A stretch of DNA of 5,821 nucleotides, taken from assembly GCA_964447925.1 (NCBI GenBank), contig CAYUUP010000092.1, forward strand, positions 1-5,821, written 5' to 3'. The number at the start of each line of letters is the position of its first letter. The first letter of the stretch is position 1. Positions 1 through 5,149 of this stretch are shown here, piece by piece. Below the pieces are notes generated by a model. That model saw only the letters and a program-made list of their open reading frames with translations, searched no databases and was not told where the DNA came from. The DNA is from CAYUUP01 sp964447925 (GTDB lineage: Bacteria > Bacillota > Clostridia > Oscillospirales > Oscillospiraceae). The translations under genes and the position numbers were made by a program.

Positions 1-187
1 CCAGCACTAGGGTGGGTCGCTGGACGGCCTCGATGACCTTTGCCATGGTGAAGGTCTTGCCTGAACCGGTGACACCCAGCAGGGTCTGTTCCCCCAGCCC
101 CAAATGAATCCCCTGTACCAGGGCGTCGATGGCCTCCGGCTGGTCACCGGAAGGGGTATAGGAGCTGACTACTTCAAATTTTGCCAC
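1..187 (-). CDS. uvrB: UvrB, excinuclease ABC subunit B (N-terminal 62 codons, runs off left edge)
   Basis: UvrB is the DNA-damage-verifying helicase subunit of the UvrABC nucleotide excision repair complex; it is loaded by UvrA and recruits UvrC. The visible N-terminus carries the conserved opening FEVVSSYTPSGDQPEAI (residues 4-20) and the Walker A P-loop GVTGSGKT (residues 38-45, with K44/T45 contacting ATP), followed by the RPTLVL stretch typical of the family. Only about a tenth of a usual ~660-aa protein is present; the rest lies beyond base 1. The start is taken as GTG at 187, because an AGGGGGTGA Shine-Dalgarno lies 5 nt upstream; the in-frame GTG at 196 falls inside that site. A near-consensus promoter with a LexA palindrome lies just upstream, so the gene is probably SOS-induced. 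Identity is very secure; the start codon is likely. Confidence 0.96.
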   Translation of the reverse strand, partial: MAKFEVVSSYTPSGDQPEAIDALVQGIHLGLGEQTLLGVTGSGKTFTMAKVIEAVQRPTLVL

Positions 188-192
188 GAAGT

Positions 193-201
193 TCACCCCC
201 T
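193..201 (-). promoter_or_regulatory. Ribosome binding site of uvrB, decides the GTG start
   Basis: On the minus strand the sequence reads AGGGGGTGA, matching the anti-Shine-Dalgarno complement AGGAGGTGA at eight of nine positions. It ends 5 nt before the GTG at 187. The alternative in-frame GTG at 196-194 overlaps this site and so is unlikely to be the initiator. Confidence 0.8.
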
Positions 202-223
202 GTGCTTATCTGATTGCCTTGCC

Positions 224-252
224 ATTATACCAGAACGTTAGTTCTATGTCAA
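224..252 (-). promoter_or_regulatory. Sigma-A type promoter of uvrB (consensus -35, extended -10)
   Basis: On the minus strand there is a perfect -35 TTGACA (252-247), a 17-nt spacer (246-230) and a perfect -10 TATAAT (229-224). The -10 is preceded by TGG, giving an extended -10 (TGnTATAAT). Transcription would start near 217, leaving a leader of roughly 30 nt before the GTG at 187. So strong a core promoter needs a repressor to be controlled, which agrees with the LexA-type palindrome lying inside the spacer. Confidence 0.9.
232..245 (-). promoter_or_regulatory. LexA/DinR (SOS) box in the uvrB promoter
   Basis: The minus strand reads AGAACTAACGTTCT, an inverted repeat of AGAAC and GTTCT around the central TAAC. 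The core GAAC-N4-GTTC is the Gram-positive LexA (DinR) operator described for Bacillus and many clostridia. It occupies most of the 17-nt spacer between the -35 and -10 of the uvrB promoter, where bound LexA would block RNA polymerase. UvrB is a classic SOS regulon member, so position and gene support each other. LexA itself is not encoded in this window. Confidence 0.88.
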
Positions 253-279
253 GGGGGAATCCGGAAGGCTTGACTGGAT

Positions 280-1032
280 TTACCCGCCATTGGGCGGGTG
301 CCGTTTTCGGGAGCCAAACAGGGAAACCATAGACTGCTCTTCAGCAGGATTGGCAGAGACACCCAACAGGCCCGACTCCCGCATGGAAAAGCAGCGCTCC
401 CGACCCACAATGATGTGGTCGGCCAGGGTGATGCCCACGGGCCGCAGCATTTCTGCTAGGGTCAGGGTGGCCCGGATATCCTCCTGAGAGGGAGTCGGGT
501 CACCGCTGGGGTGGTTATGGGCCAGGTAGAGGAAGGAGGCCCGCAGGGCCAGGGCGGTTTCCATGACCCGGCGGTTCCGCAGAGGAACGGAGTCCACCGT
601 ACCGGTATCCAGAGGGACGCAGGACAGTACCCTGCCGGAGATGTCCAGGCAGAGAAGATAAATCCGCTCCTCTGTCTCGCCGAAAAAGCGGGGCAGAAGA
701 TATTCCACTGCTTCCTGAGAGGTAGTGACCGCAGTGTACTCCTGGCTTTGGCTGATGGCGTACCGCCGCATCAGCTGAGGCATCAACGCCAGAAGGCAGG
801 CAGTATTCTGACTCAGTCCGCCGATATTCTGCAGGTCAGCAGGGGAGGCGTTCAGCACCCCGGCCAGGGAGCCGAAGGTATCAATGAGCCGGTGGGCCAG
901 CGGGTTGGTGTCCTGCCGAGGAATGGCGTAGAACAGCAGCAGTTCCAGCAGTTCATGGTCTGCCAGAGCCGCCTCACCGCAGACCAGGAATTTTTCCCGC
1001 AGCCGGTTCCTGTGTCCGTCATGAGTCGCCAT
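280..1032 (-). CDS. radC: RadC family protein (JAB/MPN domain)
   Basis: This 250-aa protein has the two-part RadC layout. An N-terminal helical region with a helix-hairpin-helix-like segment (about residues 60-90, around NIGGLSQNTA) precedes a JAB/MPN metalloprotease-like domain (about 100-223). The JAMM signature is intact: H172-x-H174 in LAHNHPSGDPTPSQED, with S182 and D185 completing H-x-H-x7-S-x2-D, which implies a bound zinc. A basic tail (224-250) extends beyond the usual family end. The biochemical role of RadC proteins is unsettled: the Escherichia coli radC102 repair phenotype was later traced to recG, and a hydrolase or DNA-associated role is only inferred. Its ATG overlaps the pyrE stop by one base (TAATG) with no clear Shine-Dalgarno, so translation is probably coupled to pyrE. 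It is the last gene of the operon starting near 2920. Confidence 0.94.
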   Translation of the reverse strand: MATHDGHRNRLREKFLVCGEAALADHELLELLLFYAIPRQDTNPLAHRLIDTFGSLAGVLNASPADLQNIGGLSQNTACLLALMPQLMRRYAISQSQEYTAVTTSQEAVEYLLPRFFGETEERIYLLCLDISGRVLSCVPLDTGTVDSVPLRNRRVMETALALRASFLYLAHNHPSGDPTPSQEDIRATLTLAEMLRPVGITLADHIIVGRERCFSMRESGLLGVSANPAEEQSMVSLFGSRKRHPPNGG

Positions 1033-1709
1033 TACTCGGTGGGGCCATACTGGGCCAGATAGCGTTCCATCCGTTCCCGGATAGCGTTGTCCAGCACGAC
1101 AGTACCATCGATGGGACGGTTGTGGAGAAAGGAGATGATCTCCCGGACGGTGACGAGGGGATAGACAGCAATGCCGTGATCCTGCCGCAGCTCATCCAGG
1201 GTGGAGCAGCTCCGGGTACCCCGTTCCATCCGATCCACAGAGACAAACAGGGCTGAGATTTTCAGCTGCCCGATCTGTTTAAACAGGGCCAGGGTTTCCC
1301 GGACGGCAGTCCCGGCGGTGACCACATCCTCCACAATGGCGATGCGGTCACCGTCCTTGGGCTTGTAGCCCACCAGGGAGCCGCCCTCACCGTGATCCTT
1401 GGCCTCCTTGCGGTTGAAGAAGTAGGGCAGATCCCGCCCGTGATTCCGGTAGAGGGAGGCGGCGGCGGTGACTGCCAGCGGAATGCCTTTATAGGCCGGG
1501 CCAAAGAGGGCATCAATGCCGTTGGGCATATTCTCCTGAATGCAGGCGGCATAAAAATCCCCCAGCTGAGCGGCCTGGGAACCGGTCTTGTAGTTACCGG
1601 TGTTGATAAAGTATGGGGTATTCCTACCGCTCTTGGTGACGAAGTCTCCGAAGGTCAGTACGCCGGAACGCACCATAAACTGAATAAAGGATTCCTTATA
1701 GGTCATCAT
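1032..1709 (-). CDS. pyrE: Orotate phosphoribosyltransferase
   Basis: PyrE transfers the phosphoribosyl group of PRPP to orotate, giving orotidine 5'-monophosphate in cytoplasmic de novo pyrimidine synthesis. The 225-aa product has the expected type I phosphoribosyltransferase features: GPAYKGIPLA (70-79), the flexible catalytic loop RKEAKDHGEGG (100-110) with its conserved Lys/Asp/His, and the PRPP-binding motif IAIVEDVVTAGTAV (123-136), whose E127-D128 pair binds the ribose. Length fits the family (about 210-225 aa). Two adjacent ATGs exist at 1709 and 1706; the first is chosen because an AAGGAGG site sits 6 nt before it. The gene follows ylmH by 39 nt and overlaps radC by one base. No other pyr gene is in view, and I see no PyrR-type attenuator in the short leader, so control probably comes from the operon promoter. 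Confidence 0.97.
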   Translation of the reverse strand: MMTYKESFIQFMVRSGVLTFGDFVTKSGRNTPYFINTGNYKTGSQAAQLGDFYAACIQENMPNGIDALFGPAYKGIPLAVTAAASLYRNHGRDLPYFFNRKEAKDHGEGGSLVGYKPKDGDRIAIVEDVVTAGTAVRETLALFKQIGQLKISALFVSVDRMERGTRSCSTLDELRQDHGIAVYPLVTVREIISFLHNRPIDGTVVLDNAIRERMERYLAQYGPTE

Positions 1710-1715
1710 ATTCTT

Positions 1716-1722
1716 CCTCCTT
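1716..1722 (-). promoter_or_regulatory. Strong ribosome binding site of pyrE
   Basis: The minus strand reads AAGGAGG, a perfect Shine-Dalgarno, 6 nt before the ATG at 1709 and 9 nt before the ATG at 1706. It contrasts with the weak sites of ylmH and radC in the same operon, suggesting pyrE is translated independently and most strongly. Confidence 0.9.
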
Positions 1723-1748
1723 AATGTGTTTGCGCCGACTGGGATATT

Positions 1749-2552
1749 TTATATATACCGCTCAAGAACAACGGAGAGCCGCCCCTTACGGGTCAGTCCT
1801 CCCACTTGGGCGAGGCGGCACTTCCCCAGCCCCCGACAGGAGATCACTGACCCCTCCGGGAGCAGCAGATCCGGGCGTTCCGTCTCCTGCCAGTCCACCG
1901 CCACATGACCGGCGGCAATTTGGGCGGCTGCCTTGGAGCGGGAGAGGGAAAAGGCGGCGGCCAGGATGGCGTCCAGCCGCAGAGAGGAGACGGTGCCCCA
2001 AATTGTCTTCACCGCTGCGGAAGGCGAGGTAATCTCTCCCAAAGACAGGGGAGAGAGCTTTAGCCGCACCCGCCCGGCGGCCTCTAGATTCTGAAGGACG
2101 AAGGCGGCAATCTCCGACAGCAGCAGGATGTCACACTGCCCCTCTCCCACAAGGATGTCCCCCACCCGGTCACGGGCAATGCCAAGCCCCATCAGGGAAC
2201 CGAGAAGATCCCGGTGGGTGGGTATCCGTCTCTCGTCCCGGTACCAGACAGCCCGGAGAGCGGAGATAGGACATGGCTCCAGGGAGGAGAAGTCCTCCGG
2301 CTCCAGCCAGTCGGGCAGAAAGACACAGAGCTGCCGTTCAGCCTTGGGATAGCCGCCCCACCACAGGCAGCGGACATCGCCGGACTGGTCGATGAGCCGC
2401 TGGACGGCTGCTGCTCCGGCTGGAGAAAGAAAATTGGTGTGGGTGGGAATGCATTTCCTCTGGCATAGCTCCAGCCGGTCGGCTGCCTGAGACAGCAGCA
2501 GCCGTTCCTCCGGGGAAGAGGACAGGCGGTCCAGCAGTTCGCTCCGCTTCAT
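1749..2552 (-). CDS. ylmH: YlmH-family S4-domain RNA-binding protein (RQC-associated)
   Basis: This 267-aa protein resembles Bacillus YlmH, an S4-domain protein reported to bind the 50S subunit and act in ribosome-associated quality control of stalled nascent chains. The N-terminal part shows family blocks TNFLSP (39-44), GGYPKAER (66-73) and THRDLLGSLMGLGIARDRVG (112-131). The C-terminal S4 RNA-binding fold spans about 189-248, beginning SSLRLDAILAAAF, with SRSKAAAQIAAGHVAVD containing the typical S4 helix-turn. The usual length is about 257 aa. An upstream in-frame GTG at 2567 would add five residues, but the ATG at 2552 is preferred: it forms an ATGA overlap with the upstream DUF1294 gene and has a weak GGTGG site 8 nt upstream. 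In Bacillus the gene lies beside divIVA; here it sits with a DUF1294 gene and pyrE. The RQC role is inferred from the family. Confidence 0.88.
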   Translation of the reverse strand: MKRSELLDRLSSSPEERLLLSQAADRLELCQRKCIPTHTNFLSPAGAAAVQRLIDQSGDVRCLWWGGYPKAERQLCVFLPDWLEPEDFSSLEPCPISALRAVWYRDERRIPTHRDLLGSLMGLGIARDRVGDILVGEGQCDILLLSEIAAFVLQNLEAAGRVRLKLSPLSLGEITSPSAAVKTIWGTVSSLRLDAILAAAFSLSRSKAAAQIAAGHVAVDWQETERPDLLLPEGSVISCRGLGKCRLAQVGGLTRKGRLSVVLERYI

Positions 2553-2875
2553 GGGGCAAACCACCACAGCGCTGCTGCCAGGGCCAGCTGTGCCAGCAGG
2601 ATAAGGGGTATACCAATGCGGAATTTCAGCTTTTGGGTTTTGTGGTGAAAGGTCATCATGCCGAGAAGTGAGCCGGGGGAGCCGCCCAGCAGGGCGGTGA
2701 GGAGGAGAGTGGCCTCCGGGATGCGCCGCTGCCCTGCCTTGGCCCGGCGTTTGTCCAGACCCATTTGGATCAAGGCAACAATTGACCAGACCGACACCCA
2801 GAATAGTACACCCGGCAGCTTGTCCAGCAGCCCGCCCCGGGTATAGAGCTGTTCCCTGGTCATGTTCAGCACCAT
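2549..2875 (-). CDS. DUF1294 family small membrane protein
   Basis: This is a 108-aa integral membrane protein of unknown function. DUF1294 hallmarks are visible in order: MGLDKRRAKAG (38-48), RRIPE (50-54), LLGGSPGSLLGMM (62-74) and HHKTQKLKF (77-85). Three hydrophobic segments (about 20-38, 55-73 and 87-106) are likely membrane helices, the first two joined by a short basic loop (42-51) that probably faces the cytoplasm. The protein ends right after the third helix. The start at 2875 is supported by an AAGGGGG site 9 nt upstream; a second ATG at 2863 lacks a site at good distance. It is the first gene of the operon, 3' of a near-consensus promoter, and overlaps ylmH by four bases (ATGA). 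Bacillus YsdA is, as I recall, of this family and lies near ribosomal protein genes, which fits a translation-linked neighbourhood but gives no function. Confidence 0.88.
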   Translation of the reverse strand: MVLNMTREQLYTRGGLLDKLPGVLFWVSVWSIVALIQMGLDKRRAKAGQRRIPEATLLLTALLGGSPGSLLGMMTFHHKTQKLKFRIGIPLILLAQLALAAALWWFAP

Positions 2876-2926
2876 AGCCCCGTTCCCCCTTCCAAACAGC
2901 CCCTCCGGATCCTTTTGCGCAGCTAC

Positions 2927-2956
2927 ATTATATCAGATGTTTATGGGGCGGGTCAA
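2927..2956 (-). promoter_or_regulatory. Promoter of the DUF1294-ylmH-pyrE-radC operon
   Basis: On the minus strand there is a -35 TTGACC (2956-2951), an 18-nt spacer and a perfect -10 TATAAT (2932-2927). The -10 is preceded by TGA, making an extended -10. Initiation is expected near 2920, giving a leader of about 45 nt before the ATG at 2875. No operator palindrome or riboswitch-like structure is apparent in it. Confidence 0.85.
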
Positions 2957-2966
2957 GTCGTGGGGA

Positions 2967-2999
2967 AAAATCCAATGGCATTAGCTTTTTCCGGATTTT
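2967..2999 (-). repeat. Short AT-rich inverted repeat upstream of the operon promoter
   Basis: AAAATCC at 2967-2973 and GGATTTT at 2993-2999 form a 7-bp inverted repeat with a 19-nt loop. In minus-strand RNA the hairpin would be followed by further U residues, so it could act as a weak second terminator after the flavoenzyme gene. The stem is short and AT-rich, so it may equally be chance. The rest of the 2957-3068 interval shows nothing I can name. Confidence 0.25.
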
Positions 3000-3068
3000 A
3001 GTGATTTCTTCAGGAAGACGATCAGACCCGGTGCATACCGATATGTAGTCCTGCCGCGACAGCAGTAT

Positions 3069-3101
3069 AAAACGGTCGGGGCGGAGTCCCGTCCCGACCG
3101 T
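3069..3101 (-). terminator. Intrinsic terminator of the flavoenzyme gene
   Basis: Bases 3072-3084 pair with 3089-3101: a nine-pair outer stem ACGGTCGGG/CCCGACCGT, then one G-U wobble and three more G-C pairs, closing a 4-nt loop (3085-3088). On the minus strand the stem is followed by a T-run (3072-3069, the first T pairing in the stem) and then the AT-rich ATA. It lies 30 nt past the stop codon at 3132. The long G-C stem is strong; the U-tract is short. Confidence 0.82.
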
Positions 3102-3131
3102 CTCGGTCCTTTTTTATGTTGCAACGCTGGC

Positions 3132-5072
3132 TCAGATATCCAGTGCGGCGTGATAGCCCTCATAGACGGCCTTTGTGATATTGGCGGGGCGGATGCAGTC
3201 ACCCACCTCCCGGACGAAGGGCGCGCAAAGCCGTAGGGCGTCCACGTCACCCCGGTTGGCCCGCTGGCCTGCGGCGCAGATAACGGTGTCGCAGGGGATC
3301 ACTTCCTCCGTGCCGTCAGCGTTTATCACCACCAGGCCTTCATCGGTCACGGCCTGTCCGGCGGTGTTCAGATGTACCTGCACGCCTGCCTCAAGCTGCT
3401 TCATCAAAATCGGGCGGTGGCGGATGTTGCAGTCGGGGGCCAGCGTGTCCCGCATTTCCACCAGGTGGACGGTCTTGCCCTCCTGAAGCAGATGGATGGC
3501 GCTTTCGCACCCAGCCAGGCCTCCTCCCAGCACCGCCACGGTTTGGCCCACTCTGTCCTGATTCAGGTAGTAATCATTGACCACAACGGCCCGCTCAATG
3601 CCGGACAGGGGAGGTACAATGGGCGTGGAACCGACAGCGAGAATTATCGCATCAGGCTGTTCCGTTTCCACATACTCCGGGGTAACGGCGGTGTTCAGCC
3701 GGATCTCCACCCCTTCGGCCAGGGCCTGGCGCTCCAGTGTCAGGCCCAGTTCATACATCTCCCGCTTAAAGGGGATAGCCTGCTCGGATTTTAGAATTCC
3801 GCCCACGGCATTGGACTTCTCACACAGGATCACCTGGTGTCCACGCTGGGCGGCGGTGACGGCGGCTTTCAGCCCGGCAACGCCCGCCCCCGCGACCAAC
3901 ACCTTTTTTGGCCGCAGCACGGGGACAACCTCCATGCCGTCGATCTCCCGCCCCACCAGGGGATTCACCGCACATCGCCGGGTCTGGGTTGTGGGCCGCT
4001 CCGCCATACAGGTGAAGCAGCGCAGGCACTTGACGATCTTGTCCTCCTGACTGGCACAGACCTTCCTGGGCAGGAAGGGATCTGCCAGCAGCTCACGGGC
4101 CATGTAGATGACATCAGCTTTGCCGCTCTCCAGAATTTCCTCCATCATGGCGGGGTCGTTGATGGCCCCGATAGTGGCCACCGGCTTGGAGACATGCTTT
4201 TTGATCTCCGCTGCCAGGTGGACATTGACGCCATGCTCCGCGAACATAGAGGGATGGGTGTTGAAGAATCCAAACTGGTAGGAGCCGGCGGAGACATGAA
4301 TTAAATCTACCAAATCCTCCAGCCCGTGGGCAATTTGACAGCCCTCTGCCAGGTCGTAGCCGCCTTCAAACAGCTCAGAGCCGCTCATCCGCATCTCAAT
4401 GGGAAAGCCGGGGCCGACGCCCTCCCGGACGGCAGTCAGGATCTCCCTGGCAAAGCGCAGCCGGTTTTCCGGACTGCCCCCGTATTCGTCGGTGCGCTTA
4501 TTGAACCAGGGGGAGAGAAACTGATTGATGAGCCAGCTGTGGCCACAGTGTACCATGATCATCTCGTAACCGGCACGCTTGGCAAGAGCGGCGGTTTCTC
4601 GATAGCTGTTTACGATATCCGCGATCTGCTCCTTTGTCAGCCCCCTCACCGGCTTGCCGTCATGCCGGATGCCGTCGCTGGGGCCGTACTGACACAGCCC
4701 CTCTTTCCTGTTCTTGTCTGCCATATAGGTCCCGGCGTACTGGCCAGAGTGGGAGAACTCGATGGAGGGGACGGCCCCGTGGCGGCGGATGCCGTCCGCA
4801 ATAAAGGTGTGGGCGGCCAGACAGCCGGGGGTGGTCAGATTCAGATAGAGCATATGGGAGGCGTCGGTGTCGGGGTGTACTACCAGTTCAGAGACGGTGA
4901 CAGCGGCTGCGCCGCCCTTGGCCCGCAACTCATAGAAGCCCTGCGTCCGGGGACCGGGGACGCAGTTCATGTCGATATCGGTGGCCCCCATGGGAGCGGA
5001 GAACATCCGGTGCCGGAAGGTTACGTTGCCCAGCTTAATCGGGCTGGTCAAAAGCGGGTATTTTTTTTGCAT
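3132..5072 (-). CDS. Fe-S flavoprotein reductase, 2,4-dienoyl-CoA reductase / enoate reductase family
   Basis: This 646-aa cytoplasmic enzyme resembles FadH, trimethylamine dehydrogenase, BaiCD/BaiH and enoate reductases, which pass electrons from NAD(P)H through FAD and a 4Fe-4S cluster to FMN and reduce activated C=C bonds (TMADH runs oxidatively). An Old-Yellow-Enzyme TIM barrel covers about 1-340, with EFSHSGQYAG (105-114) and HCGHSWLINQFLSPWFNKRTDEYGGS (split over 175-200) as FMN/active-site blocks. Cluster cysteines are C349, C352, C355 and C367. An FAD-binding glycine motif VAGAGVAG lies at 393-400 and a nested NAD(P)-binding motif VLGGGLAG at 514-521; GD at 624-625 is the usual C-terminal FAD contact. 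The ATG at 5072 is preferred, with GGAG 8 nt upstream; a TTG at 5090 would add six residues and has no good site. Eight A residues follow the start. It lies 77 nt after an amidohydrolase gene. The substrate cannot be told from sequence; a dienoyl-CoA, bile acid/steroid, isoflavone or other enoate is possible. Confidence 0.92.
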   Translation of the reverse strand: MQKKYPLLTSPIKLGNVTFRHRMFSAPMGATDIDMNCVPGPRTQGFYELRAKGGAAAVTVSELVVHPDTDASHMLYLNLTTPGCLAAHTFIADGIRRHGAVPSIEFSHSGQYAGTYMADKNRKEGLCQYGPSDGIRHDGKPVRGLTKEQIADIVNSYRETAALAKRAGYEMIMVHCGHSWLINQFLSPWFNKRTDEYGGSPENRLRFAREILTAVREGVGPGFPIEMRMSGSELFEGGYDLAEGCQIAHGLEDLVDLIHVSAGSYQFGFFNTHPSMFAEHGVNVHLAAEIKKHVSKPVATIGAINDPAMMEEILESGKADVIYMARELLADPFLPRKVCASQEDKIVKCLRCFTCMAERPTTQTRRCAVNPLVGREIDGMEVVPVLRPKKVLVAGAGVAGLKAAVTAAQRGHQVILCEKSNAVGGILKSEQAIPFKREMYELGLTLERQALAEGVEIRLNTAVTPEYVETEQPDAIILAVGSTPIVPPLSGIERAVVVNDYYLNQDRVGQTVAVLGGGLAGCESAIHLLQEGKTVHLVEMRDTLAPDCNIRHRPILMKQLEAGVQVHLNTAGQAVTDEGLVVINADGTEEVIPCDTVICAAGQRANRGDVDALRLCAPFVREVGDCIRPANITKAVYEGYHAALDI

Positions 5073-5080
5073 TAGAATCG

Positions 5081-5084
5081 CTCC
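5081..5084 (-). promoter_or_regulatory. Ribosome binding site deciding the flavoenzyme start
   Basis: The minus strand reads GGAG 8 nt before the ATG at 5072. It lies inside the short extension that a TTG start at 5090 would create, so the ATG is the more likely initiator. Confidence 0.65.
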
Positions 5085-5106
5085 GATCAAAAGAGGATGA
5101 TAAACA

Positions 5107-5135
5107 GCTCTGCCGATATGATGTACCGGCAGAGC
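5107..5135 (-). terminator. Intergenic hairpin between amidohydrolase and flavoenzyme (weak terminator or processing site)
   Basis: GCTCTGCCG at 5107-5115 pairs perfectly with CGGCAGAGC at 5127-5135 around an 11-nt loop; two more pairs are possible past a one-base bulge. On the minus strand it begins 15 nt after the amidohydrolase stop and is followed by TGTTTATC, which is only a poor U-tract. It could be a partial terminator that lets some transcription into the flavoenzyme, or an mRNA stabilising/processing element. I find no clear promoter between it and the ATG at 5072, which favours read-through. Confidence 0.55.
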
Positions 5136-5149
5136 CTGAAAAAAGATGG

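Noticed and set aside
511..1062. Plus-strand open frame of 183 codons antisense to radC and the end of pyrE
   Set aside because: It overlaps two clear genes on the other strand and shows low-complexity Gln/Gly-rich translation without family features.
1735..1775. AT-rich TATATATAAAATAT stretch at the end of ylmH as a separate pyrE promoter
   Set aside because: Possible -10 hexamers exist, but no -35 at proper distance; the best candidate, TTGTTC, leaves a spacer of only about 14-16 nt.
2552..2567. GTG at 2567 as the ylmH start
   Set aside because: It would overlap the upstream gene by 19 bases instead of 4 and adds only five unconserved residues; the ATGA junction at 2552 is the usual coupled arrangement.
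2957..3131. Possible riboswitch or small RNA in the gap between flavoenzyme and operon promoter
   Set aside because: Apart from the terminator and a weak inverted repeat, there is no conserved riboswitch core or promoter pointing into the gap.
2981..3250. Minus-strand open frame of 89 codons across the 3' end of the flavoenzyme and the terminator
   Set aside because: It runs through the intrinsic terminator and is out of frame with the flavoenzyme, so it is most likely chance.
4326..5075. Long plus-strand open frame of 249 codons antisense to the flavoenzyme
   Set aside because: It mirrors a well-supported gene with domain motifs. Its translation has no recognisable motif, and long antisense frames are expected in GC-rich coding DNA.
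5073..5090. TTG at 5090 as the flavoenzyme start
   Set aside because: The GGAG site lies downstream of it and is well placed for the ATG at 5072; the six added residues precede the family's usual N-terminus.
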